Below are positions 17,852 through 25,251 of a stretch of 64,000 bases of DNA, in pieces. Numbering within the stretch: the first letter of the stretch is position 1; each line of letters opens with the position of its first letter. Both the position numbers and the translations under genes were made by a program. The notes under the pieces were generated by a model, which was not told the DNA's origin, did no database searches, and worked only from the letters and a program-made list of their open reading frames with translations. This stretch comes from Daejeonella rubra (GTDB taxonomy: Bacteria; Bacteroidota; Bacteroidia; Sphingobacteriales; Sphingobacteriaceae), in contig NZ_FNHH01000005.1 in the NCBI RefSeq assembly GCF_900103545.1, positions 62,001-126,000 on the forward strand. Direction: 5' to 3'.

Positions 17852-18757
17852 ATGAAAAAGCTGAAAATAAATAAATACATTTTCCTTCTACTGCCATTCC
17901 TGTTTATAGCATTAACAAACAGGGTTTCGGCTCAGGAAAAAGAAGAAGCTGTGGAGCTGGTAAAACTGAATTATTTCACAGTAAATAATGGAGTACAATA
18001 CCTGATACTTGAAAACTCGCTTAAGAAAGGAAGAAATACAGAGCCACTTAAGAATAAGGTGTTTCACTTCTATCTGAACAGTAATACACCTGAAAATTTG
18101 ATTGGCAAAGTAAGTACCGATAAAAATGGCAGGGCTAAAAGTTTTCTTCCACCCTCATTAAAAGCAGCATGGGCTGAAAGTTCAAACCCTACTTTTATTG
18201 CGGTAGCTGTTGGTAAGGAAGATGAAATTGCTGCAGAACTTGCCGTTTCAAAATCCAAAATTCAACTGGATACCCTTACCACAGATGGGATCAGGAGCAT
18301 AAGCGTTAAGGTGATGCAACTGACTGATTCAGTATGGGTTCCAGCAGCTGATGTGGAGATGAAAGTAGGTGTTCAAAGACTGGGCGGAATTCTTTCTGCC
18401 GGCGATGAAGAAACCTATACTACGGACTCCAGTGGTACTGCTACCATGGAATTTACTAAAGATAGTTTACCGGGCGACCAAAAAGGAAATTTCGTATTGG
18501 TTGCCAAAATTCAGGAGAACGATCTTTATGGAAACCTTCTCATCGAAAAAACTGTACCATGGGGAATTGCTGTAAAAACAGACAATAGTTTCTTTGAACA
18601 GAGAACACTATGGACCACCCGATTCAGAACGCCAATATGGTTATTGATCATGGCCTATTCCATTTTCATAGGAGTATGGGGTACCATCATTTATCTGATC
18701 ACACAAATTGTTAAAATAAAGAAATTGGGGGTAGCTGTTCCTGAGGAGGAAATTTAA
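17852..18757 (+). CDS. Exported protein with C-terminal membrane anchor, function unknown
   Basis: 301 residues. It has a signal peptide (ending VSAQE), two probable immunoglobulin-like beta domains (about 30-130 and 135-245; the second has VSVKVMQLTD-like strands and a TDSSGTATMEF loop), and a single C-terminal helix (PIWLLIMAYSIFIGVWGTIIYLI) with a short cytoplasmic tail. No cofactor motif is visible. Being third in the iron-sulfur/NrfD operon, it may be a periplasmic scaffold of that complex. I do not recognise the family. Confidence 0.72.
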   Translation: MKKLKINKYIFLLLPFLFIALTNRVSAQEKEEAVELVKLNYFTVNNGVQYLILENSLKKGRNTEPLKNKVFHFYLNSNTPENLIGKVSTDKNGRAKSFLPPSLKAAWAESSNPTFIAVAVGKEDEIAAELAVSKSKIQLDTLTTDGIRSISVKVMQLTDSVWVPAADVEMKVGVQRLGGILSAGDEETYTTDSSGTATMEFTKDSLPGDQKGNFVLVAKIQENDLYGNLLIEKTVPWGIAVKTDNSFFEQRTLWTTRFRTPIWLLIMAYSIFIGVWGTIIYLITQIVKIKKLGVAVPEEEI

Positions 18758-18837
18758 AATATTAGCTCCAAAAGAACATGAAAGTCAAATTATAGAGAAA
18801 TTTTCCCTATTAATAATATGGGGAAGATTCATCTCAT

Positions 18838-18907
18838 AGCGCTTAAAATAAAGAATCATTTCCTCCTGTTTTAACCAATGGGAGGAAATTTAAATTTCAA
18901 AAGCGCT
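18838..18907 (+). repeat. Nested inverted repeats (possible structured leader or terminator)
   Basis: The outer arms AGCGCTT (18838-18844) and AAGCGCT (18901-18907) enclose an inner pair ATTTCCTCC (18858-18866) and GGAGGAAAT (18881-18889). The structure lies between two genes of the respiratory island, 50 nt before the ATG of the second. It could be a terminator, an RNA leader, or an operator. Confidence 0.45.
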
Positions 18908-18956
18908 CATCAACTTACAGGAATAAAAATCAGCAATTTTAAAATTATTAAACATA

Positions 18957-19469
18957 ATGGATAATAGTTTTTTTGCATACATACAAGAACTTGAACTGAT
19001 TGCTTTTTTTTCAGGTTTCCCATTAATCTATGCCACAATTCTTGTTGTTGCCGGAAGTTCAAACTTAAAGCAGGGTTTTAAAAGCAAACTAGTCCAGCTT
19101 TTGCCATACGGATATGCATTAGCCGGCACCTTATACCTGGGGCTGATATTAAAAAACCTATACCCGAATTATTCGCTTGAAAACATACAACATCCTTATT
19201 TAACTATTTGGGGACTCCTGGCTATCCTTTTCTGGATACCAGCAATAAGCAAAAAAACAAGTATTAGTCTGATGCATAGCTTAGTCATTTTTATTGTTCT
19301 GATTAAAAATTTATTGACGCAGTTAACATCATCCTCTGCTGATATAAATATGGTCAGAAACGACATGAAAATTTATACCGCCAGCCTTATCTTGAATCTT
19401 GGCACTTTTGCATGTTTACTTCTATTATCTTTTGTGTTAAACCATTTTAGAAAAAAGATAATCACCTGA
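18957..19469 (+). CDS. Small integral membrane protein, function unknown
   Basis: 170 residues with about four or five hydrophobic helices (LIAFFSGFPLIYATILVVAG, LLPYGYALAGTLYLGLIL, YLTIWGLLAILFWIPAI, MHSLVIFIVLIKNLL, LILNLGTFACLLLLSFVL). No recognised motif or haem-ligand pattern. It sits 199 bp after the Ig-like gene and on the same strand, and is the last gene of the middle block of the island. Confidence 0.65.
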   Translation: MDNSFFAYIQELELIAFFSGFPLIYATILVVAGSSNLKQGFKSKLVQLLPYGYALAGTLYLGLILKNLYPNYSLENIQHPYLTIWGLLAILFWIPAISKKTSISLMHSLVIFIVLIKNLLTQLTSSSADINMVRNDMKIYTASLILNLGTFACLLLLSFVLNHFRKKIIT

Positions 19470-19624
19470 AAAAATCAGATATTCTTTCAGGGAAAAAACA
19501 TCTTCGAAATCAATCAACAAATACGATTTCCCGGAGCAATCCATAGTCTCACTTATGCCATAATATTTTATTGATTTTCAATTACTTACGAAAGCAATAG
19601 CAATACAATTATACAGGCCAATTT

Positions 19625-19640
19625 AGTGATAACAGTCACT
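19625..19640. promoter_or_regulatory. CRP/FNR-family operator 3
   Basis: AGTGA-TAACAG-TCACT, the same arms and nearly the same spacer as operator 1, ending 97 nt before the YceI lipoprotein start. A TTTG- or TTGC-like promoter element follows at about the same distance from the centre (35-36 bp) in both cassettes, which fits activation by a bound dimer. Confidence 0.72.
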
Positions 19641-19736
19641 TAATACCTTAATATGAATCACTTTAGTTGCGGCTTGTTAATGAGAACTTAGAGCTATAAA
19701 TACTTAACCAATTGTTCATTTTTTAAACCTATAAAT

Positions 19737-20531
19737 ATGAAAACATTTAACAACAAAACACTGATGATGTTCCTGCTCATTATCAGCGGAACTGGTTACA
19801 TTGCCAGTTGCACAAATGAGAACGAGGCCATTCCTCTTGCCGCCACTACTGGTCCGGTTATCACCCGGGGTTCTAATGTTCATATCCCCGGAAATATGAC
19901 AGTGGGAAATACGAGTGAGTGGAAACTTGACAAATCACACTCAAACGTGATGTGGTCAACAAATTATGTTGGAGCCGCCGGCTTACTTACCGGTCGTTTC
20001 AACCAGTTTGGCACACATGAAGTTACGGATGCAGAAATGACGACTTACACAACAACTGGTCAGCCATTAAAAGATAATTCATGGGCATTTTATGAAAGTG
20101 ATCCTACAAAAACATTTATCAATGGATATGTACAGATCAATACATCCAATACAGGAGAACCCGGACGTGATGCAGGTTGTAATATTTCTGCTTTAGGAAC
20201 AACCGCTATTATAGCAGGAACTCAGAACCTGTCAATGACTAACCTGGCAAAGATCAAATCAACAGAAGTGAAATTTGATCCATTGAGTAATGACTACATC
20301 GTTACTTTAACACTAACCTGGAAGGGTACCTTAAGTGCTCCTATAACAAAATCAGTTGTCGGAAAATTAAAATATATAAAAAGAGCAACTGTAGGAACTA
20401 CTGCAGCTCCATATGATGTATTTGGATTACAGTTAAAGTTTCAGTTTAACTGCAGAGATTTTGGGATTGCAAGTACCAGTATATCCGATAAAATTGACAT
20501 CGAGTGTAATATGAACTTCAACAACAAGTAA
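19737..20531 (+). CDS. YceI-like domain lipoprotein
   Basis: 264 residues. The SPII signal ends at IASC. The mature part begins with EWKLDKSHSNVMWSTNYVGAAG, which fits the YceI lipocalin-like fold, and continues with LLTGRFNQF, an INTSNTGEPGRDAGCN strand and KSTEVKFDPLSNDYIVTLTLTW. YceI proteins bind isoprenoid or other lipids, quinone-like ligands included. It takes the first position of cassette 2, where cassette 1 has the haem-binding lipoprotein, and is 16 bp before the cytochrome lipoprotein. Cassette 2 therefore keeps the last two genes and swaps the first. Confidence 0.82.
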   Translation: MKTFNNKTLMMFLLIISGTGYIASCTNENEAIPLAATTGPVITRGSNVHIPGNMTVGNTSEWKLDKSHSNVMWSTNYVGAAGLLTGRFNQFGTHEVTDAEMTTYTTTGQPLKDNSWAFYESDPTKTFINGYVQINTSNTGEPGRDAGCNISALGTTAIIAGTQNLSMTNLAKIKSTEVKFDPLSNDYIVTLTLTWKGTLSAPITKSVVGKLKYIKRATVGTTAAPYDVFGLQLKFQFNCRDFGIASTSISDKIDIECNMNFNNK

Positions 20532-20547
20532 TTAATAAAGAATTACT

Positions 20548-20931
20548 ATGAAAAAGATACTAATATTTGCCGGTTTCATTTTAACAATGGTGATCGGTAT
20601 GAGCGGGTGTTACAAGGATACTATCATCCCGGAAGGGGCAATTGATCCGGATGGACCACCGCAATCGGTAAGTTTCAGTAAGGATCTGGCACCGATATTT
20701 AATACCAAATGTGCTTTATCGGGATGTCATGTTTCAGGTGCTCATAAACCCTATCTGGCAACAGCAATTGCTTATCAGGAAGTTGTCAATGGCGGATTTG
20801 TCAACACGATAGTGCCTAAAGAGAGCAAATTATACAAAATGATCAATGGAGAAATGAAGGAATATATCCCTTCTGCTTCAGACAGACAAAAAGTATATGA
20901 CTGGATAAGAAATGGTGCTCCGAACAATTAA
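20548..20931 (+). CDS. c-type cytochrome-like lipoprotein with CX4CH motif (cassette 2)
   Basis: 127 residues, lipobox at MSGC. One haem-binding candidate C55-x4-C60-H61 (CALSGCH). It aligns with the cassette 1 protein: GCYKD after the signal, VSFSKDLAPIFNTKC against VSFSADIVPVLNKSC, GGFVN against GGFVS, and a final WIRNGAPNN against WLKQGAQNN. It lacks the MPVSG of cassette 1, so the distal ligand may differ. The DUF5777 gene starts 19 bp downstream. Confidence 0.78.
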   Translation: MKKILIFAGFILTMVIGMSGCYKDTIIPEGAIDPDGPPQSVSFSKDLAPIFNTKCALSGCHVSGAHKPYLATAIAYQEVVNGGFVNTIVPKESKLYKMINGEMKEYIPSASDRQKVYDWIRNGAPNN

Positions 20932-20950
20932 CTGACCTAAACCTAAGAAA

Positions 20951-21925
20951 GTGAAACCTATAATATATTTACCTACCCGCCTGTTCGTTCTAACCGGATT
21001 TCTGGTCGCTTGCCTTTTTATAAATCAGGCAAGCCTATACGCACAGGATAGTACAGCAGTGGCTGATACTTCAGTCATGCCTGCTAAGGTCAAGCCAGTC
21101 AAAAATACCTTTGAAAGTGTCTGGATCATTGACAATCAAACTGTTATGGTTCCCGTTAAAGGAACGTTCGAAATGGATATCATGCACAGATTTGGAACTG
21201 TAGAAAAGGGCTATGATGATTTCTGGGGATTTTTTGCACCCTCTAATATCAGACTCGGTGTAAACTACGCTCCAATTACAAATCTGTACATCGGCTTTGG
21301 TATTGCCAAAGATCATATGTTATGGGACGGTAATGCCAAATACTCCATCATTAAACAAACTAAAGGAAAATATCCTGTCAGTGTAACCTATTATGGAAAT
21401 TTAGCCTATGATACCAGAAAAGATGAGGACAACAGTATTTTCAAATTCCAATCTGAGCGTATTTCTTCATTTAACCAGATCATTGTTGCAAGAAAAGTAA
21501 CTGAAAAGTTTTCAATTCAAGTAGCTCCCAGCATGTCTCATCAGAACTCAGTAAATGGATTCTATACAAAAAATGATAGTACTGGACAAGAGATCTTCAG
21601 GGAAATGAAGTTTGATCATTTTGCTTTGGCAGTATCAGGAAGATACAAAGTAACTGCTGTTACATCAGTAATAGTTAATTATGATCAGCCACTTACAAAA
21701 CACAATACTAAAAACCCAAATCCAAATGTATCATTCGGACTGGAATTCAATACCAGCAACCACTCATTCCAATTGTTTATGGGCAACTATTCCACTCTGA
21801 ATCAACAAAGAAATAACCTTTACAATAACAATAGCCCTTTTAACTATACTGCAGCAGATGGCACAAAAGTAAAAGGTGGTAAATTCCTGATCGGATTTAA
21901 TATAACCAGGTTATGGAACTACTAA
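20951..21925 (+). CDS. DUF5777 family beta-barrel protein (cassette 2)
   Basis: 324 residues from a GTG start. The signal peptide ends SLYAQ. It shares KPVKNTFESVWIIDNQTVMV, EMDIMHRFGTVEKG, FFAPSNIRLGV, GRYKVTAVTSVIVNYDQPLT and the closing FNITRLWNY with the protein at 13382. Predicted outer-membrane barrel, last gene of cassette 2, ended by a strong terminator. Function not established; co-occurrence with haem lipoproteins in two operons suggests a joint role. Confidence 0.8.
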   Translation: MKPIIYLPTRLFVLTGFLVACLFINQASLYAQDSTAVADTSVMPAKVKPVKNTFESVWIIDNQTVMVPVKGTFEMDIMHRFGTVEKGYDDFWGFFAPSNIRLGVNYAPITNLYIGFGIAKDHMLWDGNAKYSIIKQTKGKYPVSVTYYGNLAYDTRKDEDNSIFKFQSERISSFNQIIVARKVTEKFSIQVAPSMSHQNSVNGFYTKNDSTGQEIFREMKFDHFALAVSGRYKVTAVTSVIVNYDQPLTKHNTKNPNPNVSFGLEFNTSNHSFQLFMGNYSTLNQQRNNLYNNNSPFNYTAADGTKVKGGKFLIGFNITRLWNY

Positions 21926-21956
21926 GTTTTCAATAAATAGTAAATTTTTATCACTG

Positions 21957-21995
21957 AAAAACCAACCGGTCCAATACAAAGGGCGGTTGGTTTTT
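21957..21995 (+). terminator. Rho-independent terminator after cassette 2
   Basis: An 11-bp stem AAAAACCAACC / GGTTGGTTTTT with extra GG-rich inner pairing and a T5 tract, 31 nt after the DUF5777 stop. Confidence 0.9.
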
Positions 21996-22077
21996 CAATT
22001 AAGTATGATGCGGGAAATAAAATATTATCTGGGATGCTCTTTTCAAATGATTTAATTTAGAGCATAATTTTTAGGAC

Positions 22078-22599
22078 ATGGAGATTAAACAGGTTATAAC
22101 AAATCCAATAAATTACCTGCTGGCAGTATTGGTCATGATATTTTCAAACTCCTGCACCAATAATGTACAAAATAAAGAAGTACTGCCCTCTAAAACTGAT
22201 TCGGTCAGGACCATTGAGGGAAAGCCCTCCAGTAGCTTTAAAGACACTATCAAAATAGGTTTTCCTGCTGCTGTTTTTTTCAATACCGACAAACTTCAAT
22301 CTGAGAAATATATTGAAACTAATGGCAAACAAGTATTTGAAAGTATACAACACGACTGCTTTTACCAGATGAAATACTCAAGGGGCATTTTGAAAAAATA
22401 TTATCCTGAAATCAAGGTTACCGAGCTTATCAATGCAAGATATCTAAGGTTTAATACAGCTAATTCAGGATATATTATTATTGATCTGAATAAATATGAT
22501 CTATGCGGAATGTTCATTTCTGATGGTCAAAAGGCTCCAATCGTTGTAGATATGACAAATGTGGAAACACAGTTAGGGTTTTATTTTTCAAAAAAATAA
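22078..22599 (+). CDS. Hypothetical lipoprotein
   Basis: 173 residues with a hydrophobic leader ending in the lipobox FSNSC, so it is probably lipid-anchored at Cys26. The mature part shows no motif that I recognise; it has TIKIGFPAAVFFNTDK, a C-terminal half rich in aromatic residues, and VVDMTNVETQLGFYFSKK at the end. It stands alone between the cassette 2 terminator and the menaquinone genes, on the same strand as both. Confidence 0.65.
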   Translation: MEIKQVITNPINYLLAVLVMIFSNSCTNNVQNKEVLPSKTDSVRTIEGKPSSSFKDTIKIGFPAAVFFNTDKLQSEKYIETNGKQVFESIQHDCFYQMKYSRGILKKYYPEIKVTELINARYLRFNTANSGYIIIDLNKYDLCGMFISDGQKAPIVVDMTNVETQLGFYFSKK

Positions 22600-22747
22600 G
22601 AACTTCAAAAACGGATTATAAGAGTGCCAATACTACCTATGTATCGCTTAACCTATTAACCGATAGTTTTAGTTTCAGCTTAACATCGAAAGGCGAATCC
22701 CAAAAAATTCCTTAAGTACAAATGAAGCGAATTGCGTAAATTGCACA

Positions 22748-23392
22748 ATGAAAATACTACTTGTTGCCGCTACCAGGGCCGAGATAGAACCCTTTCTGAC
22801 GCATTTCTCCTTCAGTGATGTGCCTCCATATGAAAAAACCATCCGGAATTACCAGATAAAAGTCCTGATAACTGGCGCCGGCATGGTACCTACTGCATTT
22901 GCACTTGGTAAAGCCCTCTCTGAAGAACATTTCGAACTGGCCATAAACGCAGGCATTGCAGGGAGTTTTAATCCCAATCTGAAACCCGGAGATATTTGCC
23001 TGGTTAGAGAAGATATTTTTGTTGAGTTTGGAGCAGAAGACGGAGATAATTTTTTATCTATTGAAATACTCGGACTTGGCAAGAGCACCTATTTACCAAA
23101 GCCCAATCCATCTTTTACAAAACATAGAAACCTGCAGGAAGTCAGAGCAATTACTGTCAATAAAGTCCATGGGAATGACCTTTCCATCTTAAAAACCATC
23201 GCCCATTTCAATCCGGAAATTGAAAGCATGGAAGGAGCTGCCTTTTTTTATTCCTGCGAACAAAGCAATACACCCTGCATTCAGATCCGGGCAATTTCAA
23301 ATTTTGTAGAGCGGCGCAACCGGGAGAACTGGAAAATTGAGCTAGCGGTAAATACATTAAATGATACACTGATACAGCTTTTTGATTCATGA
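22748..23392 (+). CDS. mqnB: Futalosine hydrolase
   Basis: Removes hypoxanthine from futalosine in the futalosine route to menaquinone. 214 residues of the nucleoside-phosphorylase-like fold: the start KILLVAATRAEIEPF, VLITGAGMVPTAFALGKAL, the INAGIAGSFNP loop, and ESMEGAAFFYSCEQ with the conserved Met-Glu that binds the ribose. The stop overlaps the mqnD start (ATGA), so the two are translationally coupled. Supplies the quinone used by the NrfD complex nearby (inference). Confidence 0.93.
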   Translation: MKILLVAATRAEIEPFLTHFSFSDVPPYEKTIRNYQIKVLITGAGMVPTAFALGKALSEEHFELAINAGIAGSFNPNLKPGDICLVREDIFVEFGAEDGDNFLSIEILGLGKSTYLPKPNPSFTKHRNLQEVRAITVNKVHGNDLSILKTIAHFNPEIESMEGAAFFYSCEQSNTPCIQIRAISNFVERRNRENWKIELAVNTLNDTLIQLFDS

Positions 23393-24258
23393 AATTAAGC
23401 CTCGGATTTTCTCCCTGCCCTAACGATACCTTTATTTTCGATGCCATGATCCATCAGAAGATCGACACCGAAGGGCTGAGCTTTGATGTAGTATTTGATG
23501 ATGTTGAAACGCTTAATCAAAAAGCTTTCAGGGCAGACCTCGACATCACCAAACTGAGTTATCATGCCTATGCCTACCTCACTGAAAAATACGTGTTGCT
23601 TCATGCCGGAAGTGCATTAGGTTTCGGGGTTGGCCCATTACTCATTTGCGAAAATGAAGATTATATTTCAACTGATGGTTTGCAAAATCTCAGACCTCAC
23701 CCGATAGCTATCGGGTCTTCAGACCTCAGAATTGGCATTCCCGGCAAATACACCACTGCAAATTTTCTACTTAGCCTGGCATTCCCGGAAGCGAAAAATA
23801 AGATTGAGATGAAATTTTTTGAAATTGAATCAGCCTTATTGAATCATCAGATCGATATGGGTGTGATCATCCATGAAAATCGATTCACTTATCAGGAAAA
23901 AGGTCTGAAAAAGATCATCGATCTGGGTGAATTTTGGGAAGATCTGACCAAGGGCCCTATTCCGTTGGGTGGTATCATGATTAAAAGAGAGCTTCCTGAG
24001 GACATAAAACAAAAGGTGAACCGCATCATTCAACGAAGTGTTCAATACGCATTTGATCATCCGGAATCCGGAATGGATTTTATCTGCTCACTTTCGCAGG
24101 AAATGAGTAAAGAGGTAATCAACAAACACATTGAACTGTACGTCAATAAATTTTCCATTGATCTGGGTGAGGTGGGAAGAAAAGCGGTTCATACATTCTT
24201 TGAGGAGGCCCATAAAGTCGGTATCATCCCCGAAACGAAACAAAACTTATTCTTATAA
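23389..24258 (+). CDS. mqnD: 1,4-dihydroxy-6-naphthoate synthase
   Basis: Converts cyclic de-hypoxanthine futalosine to dihydroxynaphthoate for menaquinone. 289 residues with the family landmarks LGFSPCPNDTFIFDAM, ADLDITKLSYHAY, GFGVGPLL, IGIPGKYTTANFLL, GVIIHENRFTY and GPIPLGGIM. Between GVGPLL and IPGKYTTA the protein carries an extra-looking stretch (RPHPIAIGSSDLR, about residues 104-116) encoded by a palindrome with flanking 9-bp direct repeats, described separately. The reading frame is intact and the catalytic segments are preserved, so the enzyme is probably functional. Confidence 0.94.
   Translation: MKLSLGFSPCPNDTFIFDAMIHQKIDTEGLSFDVVFDDVETLNQKAFRADLDITKLSYHAYAYLTEKYVLLHAGSALGFGVGPLLICENEDYISTDGLQNLRPHPIAIGSSDLRIGIPGKYTTANFLLSLAFPEAKNKIEMKFFEIESALLNHQIDMGVIIHENRFTYQEKGLKKIIDLGEFWEDLTKGPIPLGGIMIKRELPEDIKQKVNRIIQRSVQYAFDHPESGMDFICSLSQEMSKEVINKHIELYVNKFSIDLGEVGRKAVHTFFEEAHKVGIIPETKQNLFL
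23691..23728. repeat. REP-like palindrome with 9-bp direct repeat flanks, inside mqnD
   Basis: A perfect palindrome ACCCGATAGCTATCGGGT (23699-23716) is bracketed by two copies of CAGACCTCA (23691-23699 and 23720-23728), spaced 29 bp. It lies inside the coding sequence without breaking the frame. A related palindrome (46835-46852) is intergenic. Confidence 0.6.
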
Positions 24259-24284
24259 TTGTACAAAAGACTTAATCATTTAGC

Positions 24285-25250
24285 ATGATCATTATTACAG
24301 GCGCAGCAGGATTTATTGGAAGTTGTTTGGTTCAAAAATTAAACGATGAAGGTTTTTATGACCTGGTGCTGGTGGATGATTTTTCTAATGAAAACAAGAA
24401 TAAAAATTTTGAAGGTAAACGCTATTCCAAACAGGTAAACCGGGATGTTTTCGCGGAATGGCTGCGCGAAAACCATTTGCATGTGCAGTTCGTGTTTCAT
24501 ATTGGAGCCCGCACTGATACTACCGAAATGGATGTTAAACTTTTCAATCAGTTGAACCTTGATTATACCAAGACCATTTGGAATATTTGTACTGAATTTG
24601 GACTTCCTCTAGTTTATGCATCCTCTGCTGCCACCTATGGTTTGGGAGAGCTCGGATATGATGATGATGAATCCAGGATTCCAATGCTCAAACCCCTTAA
24701 TCCTTATGGTGACTCGAAAAATGATTTTGATATCTGGGCTCTGAAACAGGAAAAGAAACCATATTTCTGGGCTGGATTAAAGTTTTTCAATGTGTATGGC
24801 CCTAATGAATATCATAAGGGAAGAATGGCATCCGTGATATTTCATACCTTCAATCAGATCCGGGAAACAGGATCCATGAAATTATTTCAATCGCATAATC
24901 CCGATTTTAAGGATGGGGAACAGATGCGTGATTTTGTTTACATCAAAGACGTGGTGAACGTCTTGTATTTTCTGATGCATCACCGTAAAGACTCCGGTAT
25001 TTACAATCTTGGAACCGGCAAGGCAAGAACCTTCCTTGACCTGGCAAAAGGCACCTTTAAAGCTTTAGACAAAGAGCCCTCTATTTCTTTTGTACCTACT
25101 CCGGAAGATATTCGCGAAAAATACCAGTACTTCACTGAAGCCAATATGGCAAAACTTCGCTCCATTGGATATAGTCAGGATTTTTACAACCTTGAAGATG
25201 GTATTGAGGATTACGTGAAAAATTATCTGGTGCCGGGGAAGTTTTTATAA
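24285..25250 (+). CDS. hldD: ADP-L-glycero-D-manno-heptose-6-epimerase
   Basis: Inverts C6 of ADP-heptose for lipopolysaccharide inner-core synthesis. 321 residues of the extended short-chain dehydrogenase family. NAD(P) loop GAAGFIGS, FHIGARTDTTEMD, the SSAATYG substrate-binding segment and the catalytic YGDSK (Tyr, Lys), then FFNVYGPNEYHKGRMASV, which distinguishes HldD from other epimerases. It is 26 bp downstream of mqnD and may be co-transcribed, though the pathways differ. Confidence 0.93.
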   Translation: MIIITGAAGFIGSCLVQKLNDEGFYDLVLVDDFSNENKNKNFEGKRYSKQVNRDVFAEWLRENHLHVQFVFHIGARTDTTEMDVKLFNQLNLDYTKTIWNICTEFGLPLVYASSAATYGLGELGYDDDESRIPMLKPLNPYGDSKNDFDIWALKQEKKPYFWAGLKFFNVYGPNEYHKGRMASVIFHTFNQIRETGSMKLFQSHNPDFKDGEQMRDFVYIKDVVNVLYFLMHHRKDSGIYNLGTGKARTFLDLAKGTFKALDKEPSISFVPTPEDIREKYQYFTEANMAKLRSIGYSQDFYNLEDGIEDYVKNYLVPGKFL

Positions 25251-25251
25251 T

